This document shows, piece after piece, positions 1 to 8,320 of a DNA stretch of 64,000 nucleotides. The notes under the pieces were generated by a model. It saw only the letters and a program-made list of their open reading frames with translations, searched no databases and was not told the origin of the DNA. The stretch covers positions 4,645-68,644 of the forward strand of contig JAUQZD010000056.1 in assembly GCA_030587405.1 (NCBI GenBank). The letters run 5' to 3'. The translations under genes and the position numbers were made by a program. Numbering within the stretch: the stretch's first letter is position 1; the number at the start of each line of letters is the position of its first letter. Source of the stretch: Candidatus Freyrarchaeum guaymasense. Lineage in GTDB: Archaea > Asgardarchaeota > Jordarchaeia > Jordarchaeales > Freyrarchaeaceae.

Positions 1-117
1 TTCAAGCCATGGGTGCATTCATCACCAGAAAACCTTTTCCCTTCTTTCTTCTTAAGTTCTCTTAGATGCTTCAACGCTTTTTACGTTTTGGCCATTCACC
101 TTAAAGGGGTTAATGTG

Positions 118-798
118 ATGCTGTTCTTGATTCTAGCGGAGTCTGCCTTGGAACCTGTACCTCGCAAGTTTCACTCAGATCCAATAATACGTAGGCTGGC
201 AAGGCGGAAAGGTAAGAAGCCATCCGCCCTCATCCTTGACTCGTCGCTTTACCCCCAGCTTATACGTCGTCTCCCGATGAGCGAGAAAAGAGGGCGGCCA
301 GACATCGTTCACATATCACTCCTCTGCGCTCTAGGCACTCCTCTTAACATGGAAGGCCTCCTCAGAGTTTTCGTTCACACCATCCAAGACAAAGTGATAG
401 AGGTGAATCCTGAAGTGAGGCTTCCGAGAAACTACAACCGCTTCATAGGATTAATAGAGCAGCTTTACGAGCACGGCCAAGTCCCTCCCTCCTCCCCCCC
501 ACTCCTAACTCTTAAAGAGAAAACCTTAGCGGAACTCATGAAAGAGTTAAACCCTGAAAAAATCATTTTATTTAGTGAGGGAGGGAAACCTGTGAAGCTG
601 GACGATTACATGGCGCAACAGCCCTTAGGGAGGATAGCAACGATAGTTGGAGGCTTTCCCCACGGCTCCTTCTCAGAGTCCACTCTCCTGCTCGCAGACG
701 AGCAAGTCTCAATCCATCACAGGGTTCTCGACGCGTGGACTGTAGTTTCCCGGATAATATACTGCTACGAACTGGCATTATCCTGCAAAAACAAGTAG
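118..798 (+). CDS. nep1: rRNA small subunit pseudouridine methyltransferase Nep1
   Basis: This is a SPOUT-class methyltransferase of the Nep1/Emg1 family. The family N1-methylates a pseudouridine in 16S rRNA during small-subunit assembly. Recognisable family features are the early LxLAESALE segment, the RGRPDIVH motif (SAM/RNA interface), RLPRNYNRF, and the late GGFPHG and SIHHRVLDAW motifs. The product is about 226 residues, normal for archaeal Nep1. The open frame runs up to position 13, but the stretch before 115 does not resemble the family. A GGGG stretch lies 5-8 bases ahead of the GTG (115) and ATG (118), so I start at the ATG. It is convergent with the 853-1599 gene. Family assignment is confident. 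Confidence 0.93.
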   Translation: MLFLILAESALEPVPRKFHSDPIIRRLARRKGKKPSALILDSSLYPQLIRRLPMSEKRGRPDIVHISLLCALGTPLNMEGLLRVFVHTIQDKVIEVNPEVRLPRNYNRFIGLIEQLYEHGQVPPSSPPLLTLKEKTLAELMKELNPEKIILFSEGGKPVKLDDYMAQQPLGRIATIVGGFPHGSFSESTLLLADEQVSIHHRVLDAWTVVSRIIYCYELALSCKNK

Positions 799-852
799 CT
801 CTTAACCCTTCTTATCTCCTAGCCAGTGAACTTTATGTTCCCTGCTGGGTCT

Positions 853-1599
853 TCAGGTTGACTCCGTCAGGGCTTTTATGGCTGATGAAAAAGTTTCTTT
901 TGCCTCCTCTATGGATGCCACGCCCACAGCAACCGACCCAACTTTCCCGATGGAGAAAAGGTACTTCATGGCTGCTTCAGGCTTTATCCTGCCAGCGGCT
1001 AATGGCTTCATGGCTATAACGTAGACGTCACTTTCCTTTATTCTATCAATCAGTTCCTCTCGTCTGTCACCCATCAAATATCCAACTTTGTTTAGTGGAA
1101 GCATTAATATGTCAAATTCTAGCTCCTTAAGGATGGCGGGGATTGTTCTACTTGGACTATGCGTTACAACGCCGGTTAGGTATCCCTCCCTCTCTATCCT
1201 CCTCAGCCATCTGCGATTCTCGTTCATATCCATTTTATCCGTCTGCTCCCCATGAAGCAAAGCGGCTACAGTCTTAAACTCTGAAAGACACTCTAACGCT
1301 CGCTCAGGGATATCGTAAGGTAAGCTTCCCACAACGATAAGTCGCCGTCCAACGTTTTCTTCCGCCTTCCTAATCGCCTTACCTATCTGAGGGTAGGCAA
1401 CCAGCTGGACGCCGTTAACACCCATCTCTATGCATCCCTCAACCAACCTTGTTATGTTCTCAGGTTGCCGAAAAAATGCTCTGTAGTACTCGTACGCCCT
1501 CACACCAAACTGCCCTGCGCCGAGGAAGGGGGATGTTCCAAGCAGTACTCTTGGTATTTCTCTCCCCTTCACCCTTACGGTCGGCACTCTAAGCCTCAA
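853..1599 (-). CDS. Aldo/keto reductase-like TIM-barrel protein
   Basis: This 248-residue protein has alternating beta/alpha segments typical of a TIM barrel. It opens with a strand ending in LLGTSPFLGAGQFG and later has GVNGVQLVAYP, LIVVGSLPYD, AALLHGEQTDKMD, GVVTHSPSRTI and a closing VGSVAVGVAS strand. This resembles archaeal aldo/keto-reductase-superfamily proteins annotated only as hypothetical. I do not see a confident catalytic Asp-Tyr-Lys-His tetrad, so substrate and activity are open. Its start codon overlaps the stop of the upstream gene (1596-2237) by four bases, which indicates translational coupling. A phosphate-binding barrel of another superfamily is the main alternative. Confidence 0.6.
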   Translation of the reverse strand: MRLRVPTVRVKGREIPRVLLGTSPFLGAGQFGVRAYEYYRAFFRQPENITRLVEGCIEMGVNGVQLVAYPQIGKAIRKAEENVGRRLIVVGSLPYDIPERALECLSEFKTVAALLHGEQTDKMDMNENRRWLRRIEREGYLTGVVTHSPSRTIPAILKELEFDILMLPLNKVGYLMGDRREELIDRIKESDVYVIAMKPLAAGRIKPEAAMKYLFSIGKVGSVAVGVASIEEAKETFSSAIKALTEST

Positions 1600-2237
1600 A
1601 CACTCCTCCTCTCTCTCAACTTTTCAATTTCCCTATACATTAATTCTCTAATCACCCTGTGCATTTCCCTCCTAAAGATTGGCGGCACTATTTTTAGCCT
1701 GTCAACAAGCCTTTCAACTAGGCCTTCAACTACTTCGTCCTCATTCATCACCTCTATGCCAAGCATTGTTCGCACTCCTATCTCCTCAACCGTTGACTTA
1801 ACAACCGAACATAGAACGGTTCCTATCACGCTTTCAGGATCTATATAGTATGGAAACCTATTATAATCGTAGATCTTAATGAACCCCAGCCTTTCACTTA
1901 TCGTTTCAGCGTACCATTCAAGGCTGCTCGCCTTAAGCCTAAACCTCTCCGCAAACTCTCCCTTGGAAACGTGGTTGGGGAAAGAGAATGGATGCCTACT
2001 AGCCAAATATATCGATGCAGTATACGCCGCCTCCCTCTCCTTCGGTAAGCCGGCGGCTTCCACGTAGCGCTTAAGGATCGTGACAGCGTAAACTGAGAGC
2101 GCCTCCTCCACATCATTCTTCACGAAAAACTTGTAAGCGTCCTTAATTAGTTCAACCTCCTCCTCGCTGAGGGCGAAGACGTCCCTACCTGAAAAATAAT
2201 TGTAAAACACCACCCCTTCCCCCTTATCATTCCTCAC
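1596..2237 (-). CDS. Cyclin-fold (TFB core-like) protein, function unknown
   Basis: This is an all-helical 213-residue protein. Residues about 65-115 (AAYTASIYLASRHPFSF, then EFAERFRLKASSLEWYAETISERLG) look like a cyclin repeat of transcription factor B: a helix ending in ASxYLASR, followed by a segment resembling the helix-turn-helix of the TFB core. There is no N-terminal zinc ribbon and the second half is diverged, so it is unlikely to be a standard TFB. It is the first gene of a two-gene overlap with the TIM-barrel gene downstream and follows the 2250-2780 gene after 12 bases, so the three probably form one transcription unit. The cyclin-fold call rests on pattern similarity only. Confidence 0.5.
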   Translation of the reverse strand: MRNDKGEGVVFYNYFSGRDVFALSEEEVELIKDAYKFFVKNDVEEALSVYAVTILKRYVEAAGLPKEREAAYTASIYLASRHPFSFPNHVSKGEFAERFRLKASSLEWYAETISERLGFIKIYDYNRFPYYIDPESVIGTVLCSVVKSTVEEIGVRTMLGIEVMNEDEVVEGLVERLVDRLKIVPPIFRREMHRVIRELMYREIEKLRERRSV

Positions 2238-2249
2238 GCAGCCTCCAGC

Positions 2250-2780
2250 CTACTTAGACCGTTCCTGCTCGTACGCCTTCTGGAAAGCCCACTTAGCGGC
2301 TTCCCTAACCCTGTTAAGCCTCCGCTGGTCTCTATAGTTGAAAACCACGATCTCCTTTAACGCGTCACCGGAAACGTTGACCTCGTACTTTAACCTCTCC
2401 TCCTCCGAGATCTTACCCTCCTCGAGCAGCCGCCTATCCTCCTCAACCATGCTTGCTAGAACTTTCCCTATGAGAAATGAAGCGATGGGAGGGGAATTAT
2501 AGCTGAAATCTATGCCTGCCGAAGGCACGATCCTAAGCATATCCTTCCTAACGTAGATCTCGGCGAGCACCCCTCCGTCCTTTGAAAGCAAGGGTATAAC
2601 CCTTTCCTCTTTAGCCTGCTTATCAGTCTCCATGACCTCCGCAGCCGTCTTAAAGCTCACCGTTTTCAACTCTTTCTCGATGATTTCCCTAATCTTCTTA
2701 AGAATCTCAATTTTATACGTCATTTCGGCTATTTCCTTGTCAAGGTACGACTTAAGCTCGGCGAGCACCTCTGCGTCCAT
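2250..2780 (-). CDS. Conserved hypothetical protein with N-terminal coiled coil
   Basis: The 176-residue protein begins with about 40 residues of charged amphipathic helix (LKSYLDKEIAEMTYKIEIL onward) likely to form a coiled coil. A mixed alpha/beta region follows that contains the segment RIVPSAGIDFSYNSPPIASF and ends in a basic helix. I do not recognise a catalytic motif. It appears to be the promoter-proximal gene of the minus-strand unit reading through 1596-2237 and 853-1599. An archaeal regulatory or adaptor protein would fit, but this is only a guess. Confidence 0.55.
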   Translation of the reverse strand: MDAEVLAELKSYLDKEIAEMTYKIEILKKIREIIEKELKTVSFKTAAEVMETDKQAKEERVIPLLSKDGGVLAEIYVRKDMLRIVPSAGIDFSYNSPPIASFLIGKVLASMVEEDRRLLEEGKISEEERLKYEVNVSGDALKEIVVFNYRDQRRLNRVREAAKWAFQKAYEQERSK

Positions 2781-2848
2781 CAGCCTTCAACTCCATCAGC
2801 ATCAGGGCATCGACGAAAAACGTGGCAAATTCTCTATGTACCCCCTTA

Positions 2849-2858
2849 CTTTATAATA
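2849..2858 (+). promoter_or_regulatory. TATA-type promoter for the zinc-ribbon gene
   Basis: The sequence CTTTATAATA is an archaeal TATA box, with transcription expected about 25 bases later near 2880. It lies downstream of an in-frame ATG at 2822, which argues that the real start of the following gene is the TTG at 2900. Confidence 0.5.
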
Positions 2859-2899
2859 TTTCTCTCCCTAAAAATAAATCGGTTCATGGAGGGAGACCA

Positions 2900-3568
2900 T
2901 TGAAGGCTGGCTACGCCGTATTTAAATGTCCTAAATGTGGACGCTACACCTTCGCGCCAGCATCCAGCAAAAGTAGGCTTTGCTCTAATTGCGGAAAGAT
3001 AATTAAGGTTGACCTTTCACGAGCCGAGATTGTTGGAGACGCCAGGAGAGCCAGCGAGCTGGTGAGGTATCGGAATGCGAAGGAAGCTCCTCCAAACGTG
3101 AAGCAAGCCATAAGAATGAAGGGTGAAGACGCTAGGCTACCTCCACGGGAGGGTGTGCGAAGCTCATCGCTCCTCCTCAAAATGCTCGCAGAAAGATGCT
3201 CGGATACCCCTATATCGCTTGACGCGTTAGACTCTCTCTGTAAAGAATACGATTTAGACCCTGGATGGGTTAGGGAGAAGCTGCCGGAACTAGGGGTGAA
3301 GGGCATAGTTTTCTTCCCCACCCCATGGACCCTCAAGTTTATAGACCGCAAGCGCAAACCTGAGGTTAAATCCCGGAAGATGGGAAACATCTATAAAGTA
3401 GTACTAGACGCCCTTTCACGCTCCTCCCTTTCAGAGTCTGAGATAGTTGAACTGCTCGCTGAACAGGGATTTTCCCCTCAACAAGTCGAAGAAGCGATAG
3501 AAGCCCTCCATAATCGGGGCTTAATAATAGAAGTAAAGCCGGGATTCTTCAAGAAAGCTCCACCGTAA
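2900..3568 (+). CDS. DUF1922-like zinc ribbon plus winged-helix protein
   Basis: The N-terminus carries a four-cysteine ribbon (FKCPKCGRY and LCSNCGKI, residues about 8-35) like archaeal DUF1922 proteins. The C-terminal ~70 residues (YKVVLDALSRSSLSESEIVELL, then EEAIEALHNRGLIIEVKPGFF) form a plausible winged helix with the wing at the end. A nucleic-acid-binding or replication/transcription accessory role is inferred. The TTG start is chosen because a GGAGGGAG ribosome site precedes it and the TATA box at 2849 lies downstream of the earlier ATG. It is convergent with the 3572-4273 gene, three bases away. Confidence 0.65.
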   Translation: MKAGYAVFKCPKCGRYTFAPASSKSRLCSNCGKIIKVDLSRAEIVGDARRASELVRYRNAKEAPPNVKQAIRMKGEDARLPPREGVRSSSLLLKMLAERCSDTPISLDALDSLCKEYDLDPGWVREKLPELGVKGIVFFPTPWTLKFIDRKRKPEVKSRKMGNIYKVVLDALSRSSLSESEIVELLAEQGFSPQQVEEAIEALHNRGLIIEVKPGFFKKAPP

Positions 3569-3571
3569 CCG

Positions 3572-4273
3572 TTACCCTGCGATCTTGGGTTTAGGCCTGC
3601 TCGGCTTAAGGCACTTACCTACTTCCTCTGCAAGTCTAAGGGCCGTTACGGTTTTGGTCTCGCTTGGAGTGAAAGAGTAAATTAGGTGTGGCTTCTCCCT
3701 TCTCACCGAAATCCTAACTATAAGATCTTTAACGCGTGTTACCTCTCCTTTTAACCCTCCTCTTTCCAGTATTTCCTTAGCAGCGTCAACGTTTGAAGCC
3801 CAAACCTCTAACCCATCCAAGTCGTCAACTTTGAGCATGCCCTCCCCCGGCGCCTCGACCTTGCTCGGGTTGAAGATCTCCATTGATAACCGCGGCTTCG
3901 CTTTGAAGTTAGCCTTGCAAAGGAACATGTCGCTATGAGGCCTAAACCTTGACACTACATGATGTAAAAGGTTTTCTCTGCTAACTAGGTAGAGGGTGAC
4001 ATCCAAGTCGTCTAAGGGCTCCCTTTTAGCCTTACACTTAACGTTAAACCCACTAAGCCTGTAAGCTTTATGCCCAACCACGCGGAAACCTTCCTTAAAC
4101 CATTCATTTAGTAAGGTCCAGTACTTTTCCATCAATCTCCTGTTCCGCCTCAAGCCGACAAAATAGTTAACGGTGAAGGCAGTCATGAACCCTAGAAAGA
4201 CAAGTGCCGCCACGCTAACCAGCAAGTCTGTCAGCCAAGCATCAAGCAACCACAGCACCTCGATGGTAACCAT
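3572..4273 (-). CDS. Membrane-anchored protein of unknown function
   Basis: Residues about 5-40 form one or two hydrophobic segments (VLWLLDAWLTDLLVSVAAL then FLGFMTAFTVNYFVGL) followed by RRNRR, a typical stop-transfer boundary. The remaining ~190 residues should be a soluble domain rich in beta strands facing the cytoplasm. No family was recognised. It starts immediately after the stop of the PH-like zinc-ribbon gene (4277-5005), with only three bases between them, so the two products probably work together, perhaps as a membrane-associated complex. Confidence 0.6.
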   Translation of the reverse strand: MVTIEVLWLLDAWLTDLLVSVAALVFLGFMTAFTVNYFVGLRRNRRLMEKYWTLLNEWFKEGFRVVGHKAYRLSGFNVKCKAKREPLDDLDVTLYLVSRENLLHHVVSRFRPHSDMFLCKANFKAKPRLSMEIFNPSKVEAPGEGMLKVDDLDGLEVWASNVDAAKEILERGGLKGEVTRVKDLIVRISVRREKPHLIYSFTPSETKTVTALRLAEEVGKCLKPSRPKPKIAG

Positions 4274-4276
4274 AAT

Positions 4277-5005
4277 TTAATCCAGAACCTTTCCCGAGAA
4301 GAAGTTCACCTTCCTTCCGCACGCCGGGCAAACGTACATTCCTGGCCGCCATAGCACATACTCTCCGCAAGCAGGACATATAAGCTCCATTTCCCCTTCA
4401 ACCTCCACGTCTGGGGGAACCTTAAGTAGCTCCTCCTCCCTTCTTTTCGCTTCTACCTCCTTTTTCCTCTTAAAAATATCGGCTATCCCGAAACTGACCG
4501 CTCCCTCCCCTCCCTCATCAGGGTTTATCACCTTAAGGATCTTGCTTATTAATCCTTCCTTTCCCGTTTCCCCTCCCTCCCCTGCCAGCTCTGCTACAGG
4601 GATGGGCTTCGAGGACTCCTTGAACTCCTCCACGATGGATACTATGCGTCCAATCTGCTCATCCGTTAGCCCCTTTAAAACTACCCTATCACTTTTCAAC
4701 AGTGAGAACCTGCTGCTCTTAGGATACTTAACTTCAAGTCCTTTAGAGATGACGCCGACCGCCTTAATCTCCTCCATGTTCCTAAAGAAAAGGCTGAGGG
4801 TTGCAACCCCCTTCTTCCCTTTTCTTAAGAGCTTCGAGAAGGACCCAAGCTTCCCGTGAAAGATAAGCCTCATATTAGTTACGTAAAGGTCTCCTTTATC
4901 TGTCTCCAGCTCAACCCCCTCAGCATCGCTAACCTTAACTCCCCGGACAACCCATAACAGTTTTTCTCCACTAAGGAGGTATGGAACCTCGCTTCCACCG
5001 ATCAT
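4277..5005 (-). CDS. PH/GRAM-like domain protein with C-terminal zinc ribbon
   Basis: Residues 1-125 read as a PH/GRAM-like beta barrel. The features are an opening LLSGEKLLWVVRGVKV, then GDLYVTNMRLIFHGK, then strand pairs and a closing helix (DEQIGRIVSIVEEF). The phrase 'LYVTNMRLIF' is the classic GRAM/bacterial-PH pattern. A charged linker follows, and the last 35 residues hold a CPACG...CPACG zinc ribbon. In bacteria and archaea such domains often bind lipid or partner proteins. It is the upstream partner of the membrane-anchored 3572-4273 gene. Copy 1 of the structured repeat lies just upstream of its start. Confidence 0.7.
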   Translation of the reverse strand: MIGGSEVPYLLSGEKLLWVVRGVKVSDAEGVELETDKGDLYVTNMRLIFHGKLGSFSKLLRKGKKGVATLSLFFRNMEEIKAVGVISKGLEVKYPKSSRFSLLKSDRVVLKGLTDEQIGRIVSIVEEFKESSKPIPVAELAGEGGETGKEGLISKILKVINPDEGGEGAVSFGIADIFKRKKEVEAKRREEELLKVPPDVEVEGEMELICPACGEYVLWRPGMYVCPACGRKVNFFSGKVLD

Positions 5006-5158
5006 CCTAGAACCCCTTTAAATGGTTCCGAATAAACGGTGAAACAGCTTAAATATAAAGTTAGAGTTTTGCACATAGCCAACGCGCCGCGAAGAGCCCA
5101 TTCAAAATTTCCTTTCTCAATTAAACCCCCTCGCGACCCCCTCTAATCAACTTAAGAT

Positions 5159-5367
5159 GCCTTGCGAAACAGTTAAAATTTGGTAAGTGTTTAAGGTGCT
5201 GGTCTGGCCACAGGGTAGCCTATGAGGGCGGAACCTTCAGATGTGGGGCTCCGGGGTTACCCCGAAAGCCCCATCAGAGGCGTAGAGGCGTACGCCTCGA
5301 TGACGGGGAAACGCCTGACAGACCAAAACCCACATTTACCCATAAAAGCCTATCAAGCGTGAACCCC
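5159..5367 (+). repeat. Structured ~200-bp repeat, copy 1 (candidate ncRNA or MITE)
   Basis: This 209-bp stretch is one of three near-identical copies in the window (others at 13080-13278 and 36871-37072). It begins GCCTTGCGAAACAGTTAA, which resembles a BRE/TATA promoter, and ends AAGCGTGAACCCC. The middle can fold with an outer stem TGGTCTG/CAGACCA enclosing GGGGCT..AGCCCC (with an inner GGGG/CCCC) and GAGGC-GTAC-GCCTC. This copy carries an 8-base internal duplication (GAGGCGTA repeated) and a base change that weakens the first inner hairpin. It lies in the noncoding gap between ABCE1 and the PH-like gene, antisense to both. Confidence 0.85.
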
Positions 5368-5389
5368 GCCTTTAAAAGCATAAGAGAAG

Positions 5390-7186
5390 TCATTCCTCCC
5401 CTCCCACGTAATAGAATTCTCCCATCGCCTTTTGCTCTCTGTCAAGGCGGCTTCCCTCCTTGTTCACACGTGGCCTTCCTGTCCTAGGATCCCTTCGAAA
5501 AGTCACGTTCATCTGCCTTAAGAAGAAGTTCATGCCGCTCCTTAGATCCATAGGCTTATTGGCAACCCCCATCACTCCAGGCTTCCCCGTGAAGACCATT
5601 AAGCTGTCTGATATCGCATCTACGAGGACTATGTCGTGTTCTACAACGAATGCAGCCGCCTCGGCTTTCTCCACAGTCCTCCTTACAACCTTTGCCATGT
5701 TAAGCCTCTGCTCGGAAGACAAGAATGCGCTTGGCTCGTCCAGCAAGTATAAGTCTGCTTCTCTAGCCAGGCATGCGGCTATAGCGACCCTCTGAAGTTC
5801 ACCGCCGCTTAAACTTTTAACCTCCCTATCTAGAAGAGGAGTAACCTCTAACGGCTCTAAGACCTCCGTCTTAAACGCGCTTGAGAAAACCTCTTTCCCT
5901 CCAGATTCTAGCAGTAACGACTGGACTGTTCCATCGTAGCTCGGAGTCAAGTACTGTGGCTTGTAGCTCACCTTTAATGTTCTGGGCGGAGCAGCTCCCG
6001 TATCCGGCTTCAGTAATCCTGCCACGAGCTTTATAAACGTCGTTTTCCCGATGCCGTTTGGACCTATTATCCCGACGACCTCTCCCCTGTGAACCTCTCC
6101 ACCCTCCACCCTCAGCGAGAACTCGCCGAGTCGCTTCCCCATCTCTCCGAAAGAGAGGAGGACGTCTTCGCTCGTCCACCTCTCAGATGGAACCGGGTTC
6201 ACATGGAACCTTATCGCTTCGCTTCTAAACCTAAGGTTTTCGTCGGGAAGGTAGCCGTCCAAATATATGTTTATACCTTCTCTCACCCCATGGGGGTTCG
6301 TTACCACACCATACACTCCAGGCTCCCCGTAAAACATGCATACAACATCGCTTAGGTAGTCAACCAGCGCTAAGTCATGTTCTATGCACACCACTGTTTT
6401 CCCCTCGTCCACGAGTCTTCTTATTACGCGTGCAGCATTAAGCCTCTGGTATATGTCTAGGTAGCTTGAAGGCTCGTCAAAGAGGTAAACCTCAGCGTCG
6501 CGGGATATTGCGGCCGCTATAGCCACCCGTTGAAGCTCCCCTCCACTAAGAACGCTCAGCTCTCTTTCAAGAACCTCCTTAAGCTCAAGCTCCCTCACAA
6601 GTTTCTCCATGACGCCTCTTTCGTCCACCCTCTCTAAGAGTTCCCCCACAACCCCTTTAACAACTTTAGGGAGCAGCGTTATGTTCTGCGGTTTGTGAAC
6701 AACCTTTAAGTCACCGTTAGACATCCTTTCAAAGTACCCCTGCAGTTCGCTTCCCTTATAGTATTTAATTATCTCCTCCCAGCTAGGCGGGTCGTCATAG
6801 CGTCCAAAGTTAGGCTTCAGCTCTCCTGCTAGTATACGCATAGCCGTCGTCTTCCCTACTCCGTTCGGCCCGATGAGCCCGGTCACCCTTCCGCTTTTGG
6901 GTATCGGTAAGCGGTAGAGCTTAAACATGTTTGGCCCGTACCTGAACGTTAAGTCGCTTTCGAGCTCCTCGGGAAGGTTCACTATTCGTATGGCGTGGAA
7001 GGGACACTTTTTAACGCAAATCCCTTCCCCCTCACAAAGAGACTCTATGATCCTCGCTCTCCCTGTTTCCTCGTCGAAAACTATGGTTTCCTGCCCCATC
7101 CTGACCCCCGGGCAGAACCGGTAGCATTCCTTAGAGCAGTCATTAGGCTTACACCTGTCCCTGTCAATAACCGCTATGCGCACCAT
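5390..7186 (-). CDS. abcE1: Ribosome recycling factor ABCE1/Rli1
   Basis: The protein has the full ABCE1 layout. An N-terminal pair of 4Fe-4S clusters (CKPNDCSKECYRFCP and CEGEGICVKKCPFHAI) comes first. Next is a first nucleotide-binding domain with Walker A GPNGVGKTT, LSGGELQRVAIA and LFDEPSSYLD. The second domain has GPNGIGKTT, LSGGELQ and LLDEPSAFL. ABCE1 splits post-termination ribosomes into subunits with aRF1/Pelota and takes part in initiation. Length (about 598 residues) is normal. I start at the internal ATG (7186) because the family begins MVRIAVIDxDxC. The earlier in-frame ATG at 7228 adds 14 residues that do not fit. Confidence 0.97.
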   Translation of the reverse strand: MVRIAVIDRDRCKPNDCSKECYRFCPGVRMGQETIVFDEETGRARIIESLCEGEGICVKKCPFHAIRIVNLPEELESDLTFRYGPNMFKLYRLPIPKSGRVTGLIGPNGVGKTTAMRILAGELKPNFGRYDDPPSWEEIIKYYKGSELQGYFERMSNGDLKVVHKPQNITLLPKVVKGVVGELLERVDERGVMEKLVRELELKEVLERELSVLSGGELQRVAIAAAISRDAEVYLFDEPSSYLDIYQRLNAARVIRRLVDEGKTVVCIEHDLALVDYLSDVVCMFYGEPGVYGVVTNPHGVREGINIYLDGYLPDENLRFRSEAIRFHVNPVPSERWTSEDVLLSFGEMGKRLGEFSLRVEGGEVHRGEVVGIIGPNGIGKTTFIKLVAGLLKPDTGAAPPRTLKVSYKPQYLTPSYDGTVQSLLLESGGKEVFSSAFKTEVLEPLEVTPLLDREVKSLSGGELQRVAIAACLAREADLYLLDEPSAFLSSEQRLNMAKVVRRTVEKAEAAAFVVEHDIVLVDAISDSLMVFTGKPGVMGVANKPMDLRSGMNFFLRQMNVTFRRDPRTGRPRVNKEGSRLDREQKAMGEFYYVGGEE

Positions 7187-7278
7187 CAAGAAGCCCCCAA
7201 AGAAGCCTTCTTCCATCCTTTTTATCAAGGTTTTCTAGGAGGAGGGCTGCCTTAAAGGTCTTCCGTGACTCGTGCCCT

Positions 7279-8307
7279 TTAGACTTGTGTTGCCTTAAAG
7301 GAGAACCAGACCGGGTCATAGTTAAGCTTCATGTTATTCTCACCGAACCATCTTTGTAGCTCTTCAAAGGTGGGGAATCCCTTTGCACCATATAGGCGGA
7401 TGAAGAGGTCTACAGGGTATAGGCGGTCTGATATGGTGCTTTCAACTCCAAATATGAAACCGTCCGGCTTCAAGTAGCTTTTTAACTCGCCAACAACCCT
7501 AACCGGGTCCTCTAACCAGTGAAGCACGTGGGATATGAATATTGCGTCATACCGTCCCTCGGCGGGCCTCTCCTCCTTAAGGCTGAAGAAATGTATTGGG
7601 AGACCTAAACCCGTGTCTTCCCTCGCCATCCTGAGCAGCTCCTCGGATACATCACATCCATCTATTTCCAGTTCATCCTTAACCTCTGAAAGGTGGTTAA
7701 ATAGTTGCACCGTTCCCTCCCCGCTTCCACAGCCATAGTCAAGCAGCCTGAACGTGCCTGCACGCTTCCCAGCTTCTTCCTTCACCCTTGAAAACCTTAT
7801 CGCTTTATCCCTCTGAATTCTGTAAAATTCCCCTCCAAGAGCTATACTCCAGTATACTCTAAGCTCGGCTGACCCAACCTCATCAACATCCCCGGAGAGG
7901 CGTGCACGGATCACCTTCACGGTGGGCTCCCCAAAAGTCCCGAAAGCCTCCAACAGTTTAGGGTGCATCTTCTCCAGCATGTTTGAGAAAGGCCGCTCAG
8001 GGGCCTCCCTCAAAAGCACAATCTTCCCCTGTTTAACGCGTATGACCCCCTCCTCCTCCACAAAACGCAGCAGCTCTAAGAGTAGCTCCCCATCAACATA
8101 TCCTTCAACTTTCATCAACTTTTCTATTGGGATTTCCTTTCCGATAGGCATTCTCGACAAGGCAGGCTCCAAAGCCTCAATCACCAGCATACGCATGTAC
8201 TTCCTAATGTCTTTCAACATTCTAATCTTATCATAGAAAAGAATCGGCGACTTCAATATCTCATACAGTAATGAAATCTTCTCAAACAAACTATAACCCT
8301 CCCTCAT
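7279..8307 (-). CDS. SAM-dependent methyltransferase with N-terminal winged helix
   Basis: The C-terminal half is a class I Rossmann methyltransferase. It has motif I LLDYGCGSGEGT, an acidic motif II (IDGCDVSEELL) and the post-motif AIFISHVLHWLEDP. The first ~130 residues are helical with a putative winged-helix dimerisation region (GYVDGELLLELLRFVEEEGVI, then VKQGKIVLL), as in small-molecule O-methyltransferases. The substrate cannot be inferred. It follows the longin-like gene (8321-9205) after 13 bases and is probably co-transcribed with it. Confidence 0.8.
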   Translation of the reverse strand: MREGYSLFEKISLLYEILKSPILFYDKIRMLKDIRKYMRMLVIEALEPALSRMPIGKEIPIEKLMKVEGYVDGELLLELLRFVEEEGVIRVKQGKIVLLREAPERPFSNMLEKMHPKLLEAFGTFGEPTVKVIRARLSGDVDEVGSAELRVYWSIALGGEFYRIQRDKAIRFSRVKEEAGKRAGTFRLLDYGCGSGEGTVQLFNHLSEVKDELEIDGCDVSEELLRMAREDTGLGLPIHFFSLKEERPAEGRYDAIFISHVLHWLEDPVRVVGELKSYLKPDGFIFGVESTISDRLYPVDLFIRLYGAKGFPTFEELQRWFGENNMKLNYDPVWFSFKATQV

Positions 8308-8320
8308 GGTGGCTCCCTTT

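Noticed and set aside
5281..5330. Box C/D sRNA inside the structured repeat
   Set aside because: CGATGA- and CTGA-like motifs occur near the third hairpin, but the spacing of about a dozen bases leaves no proper guide region.
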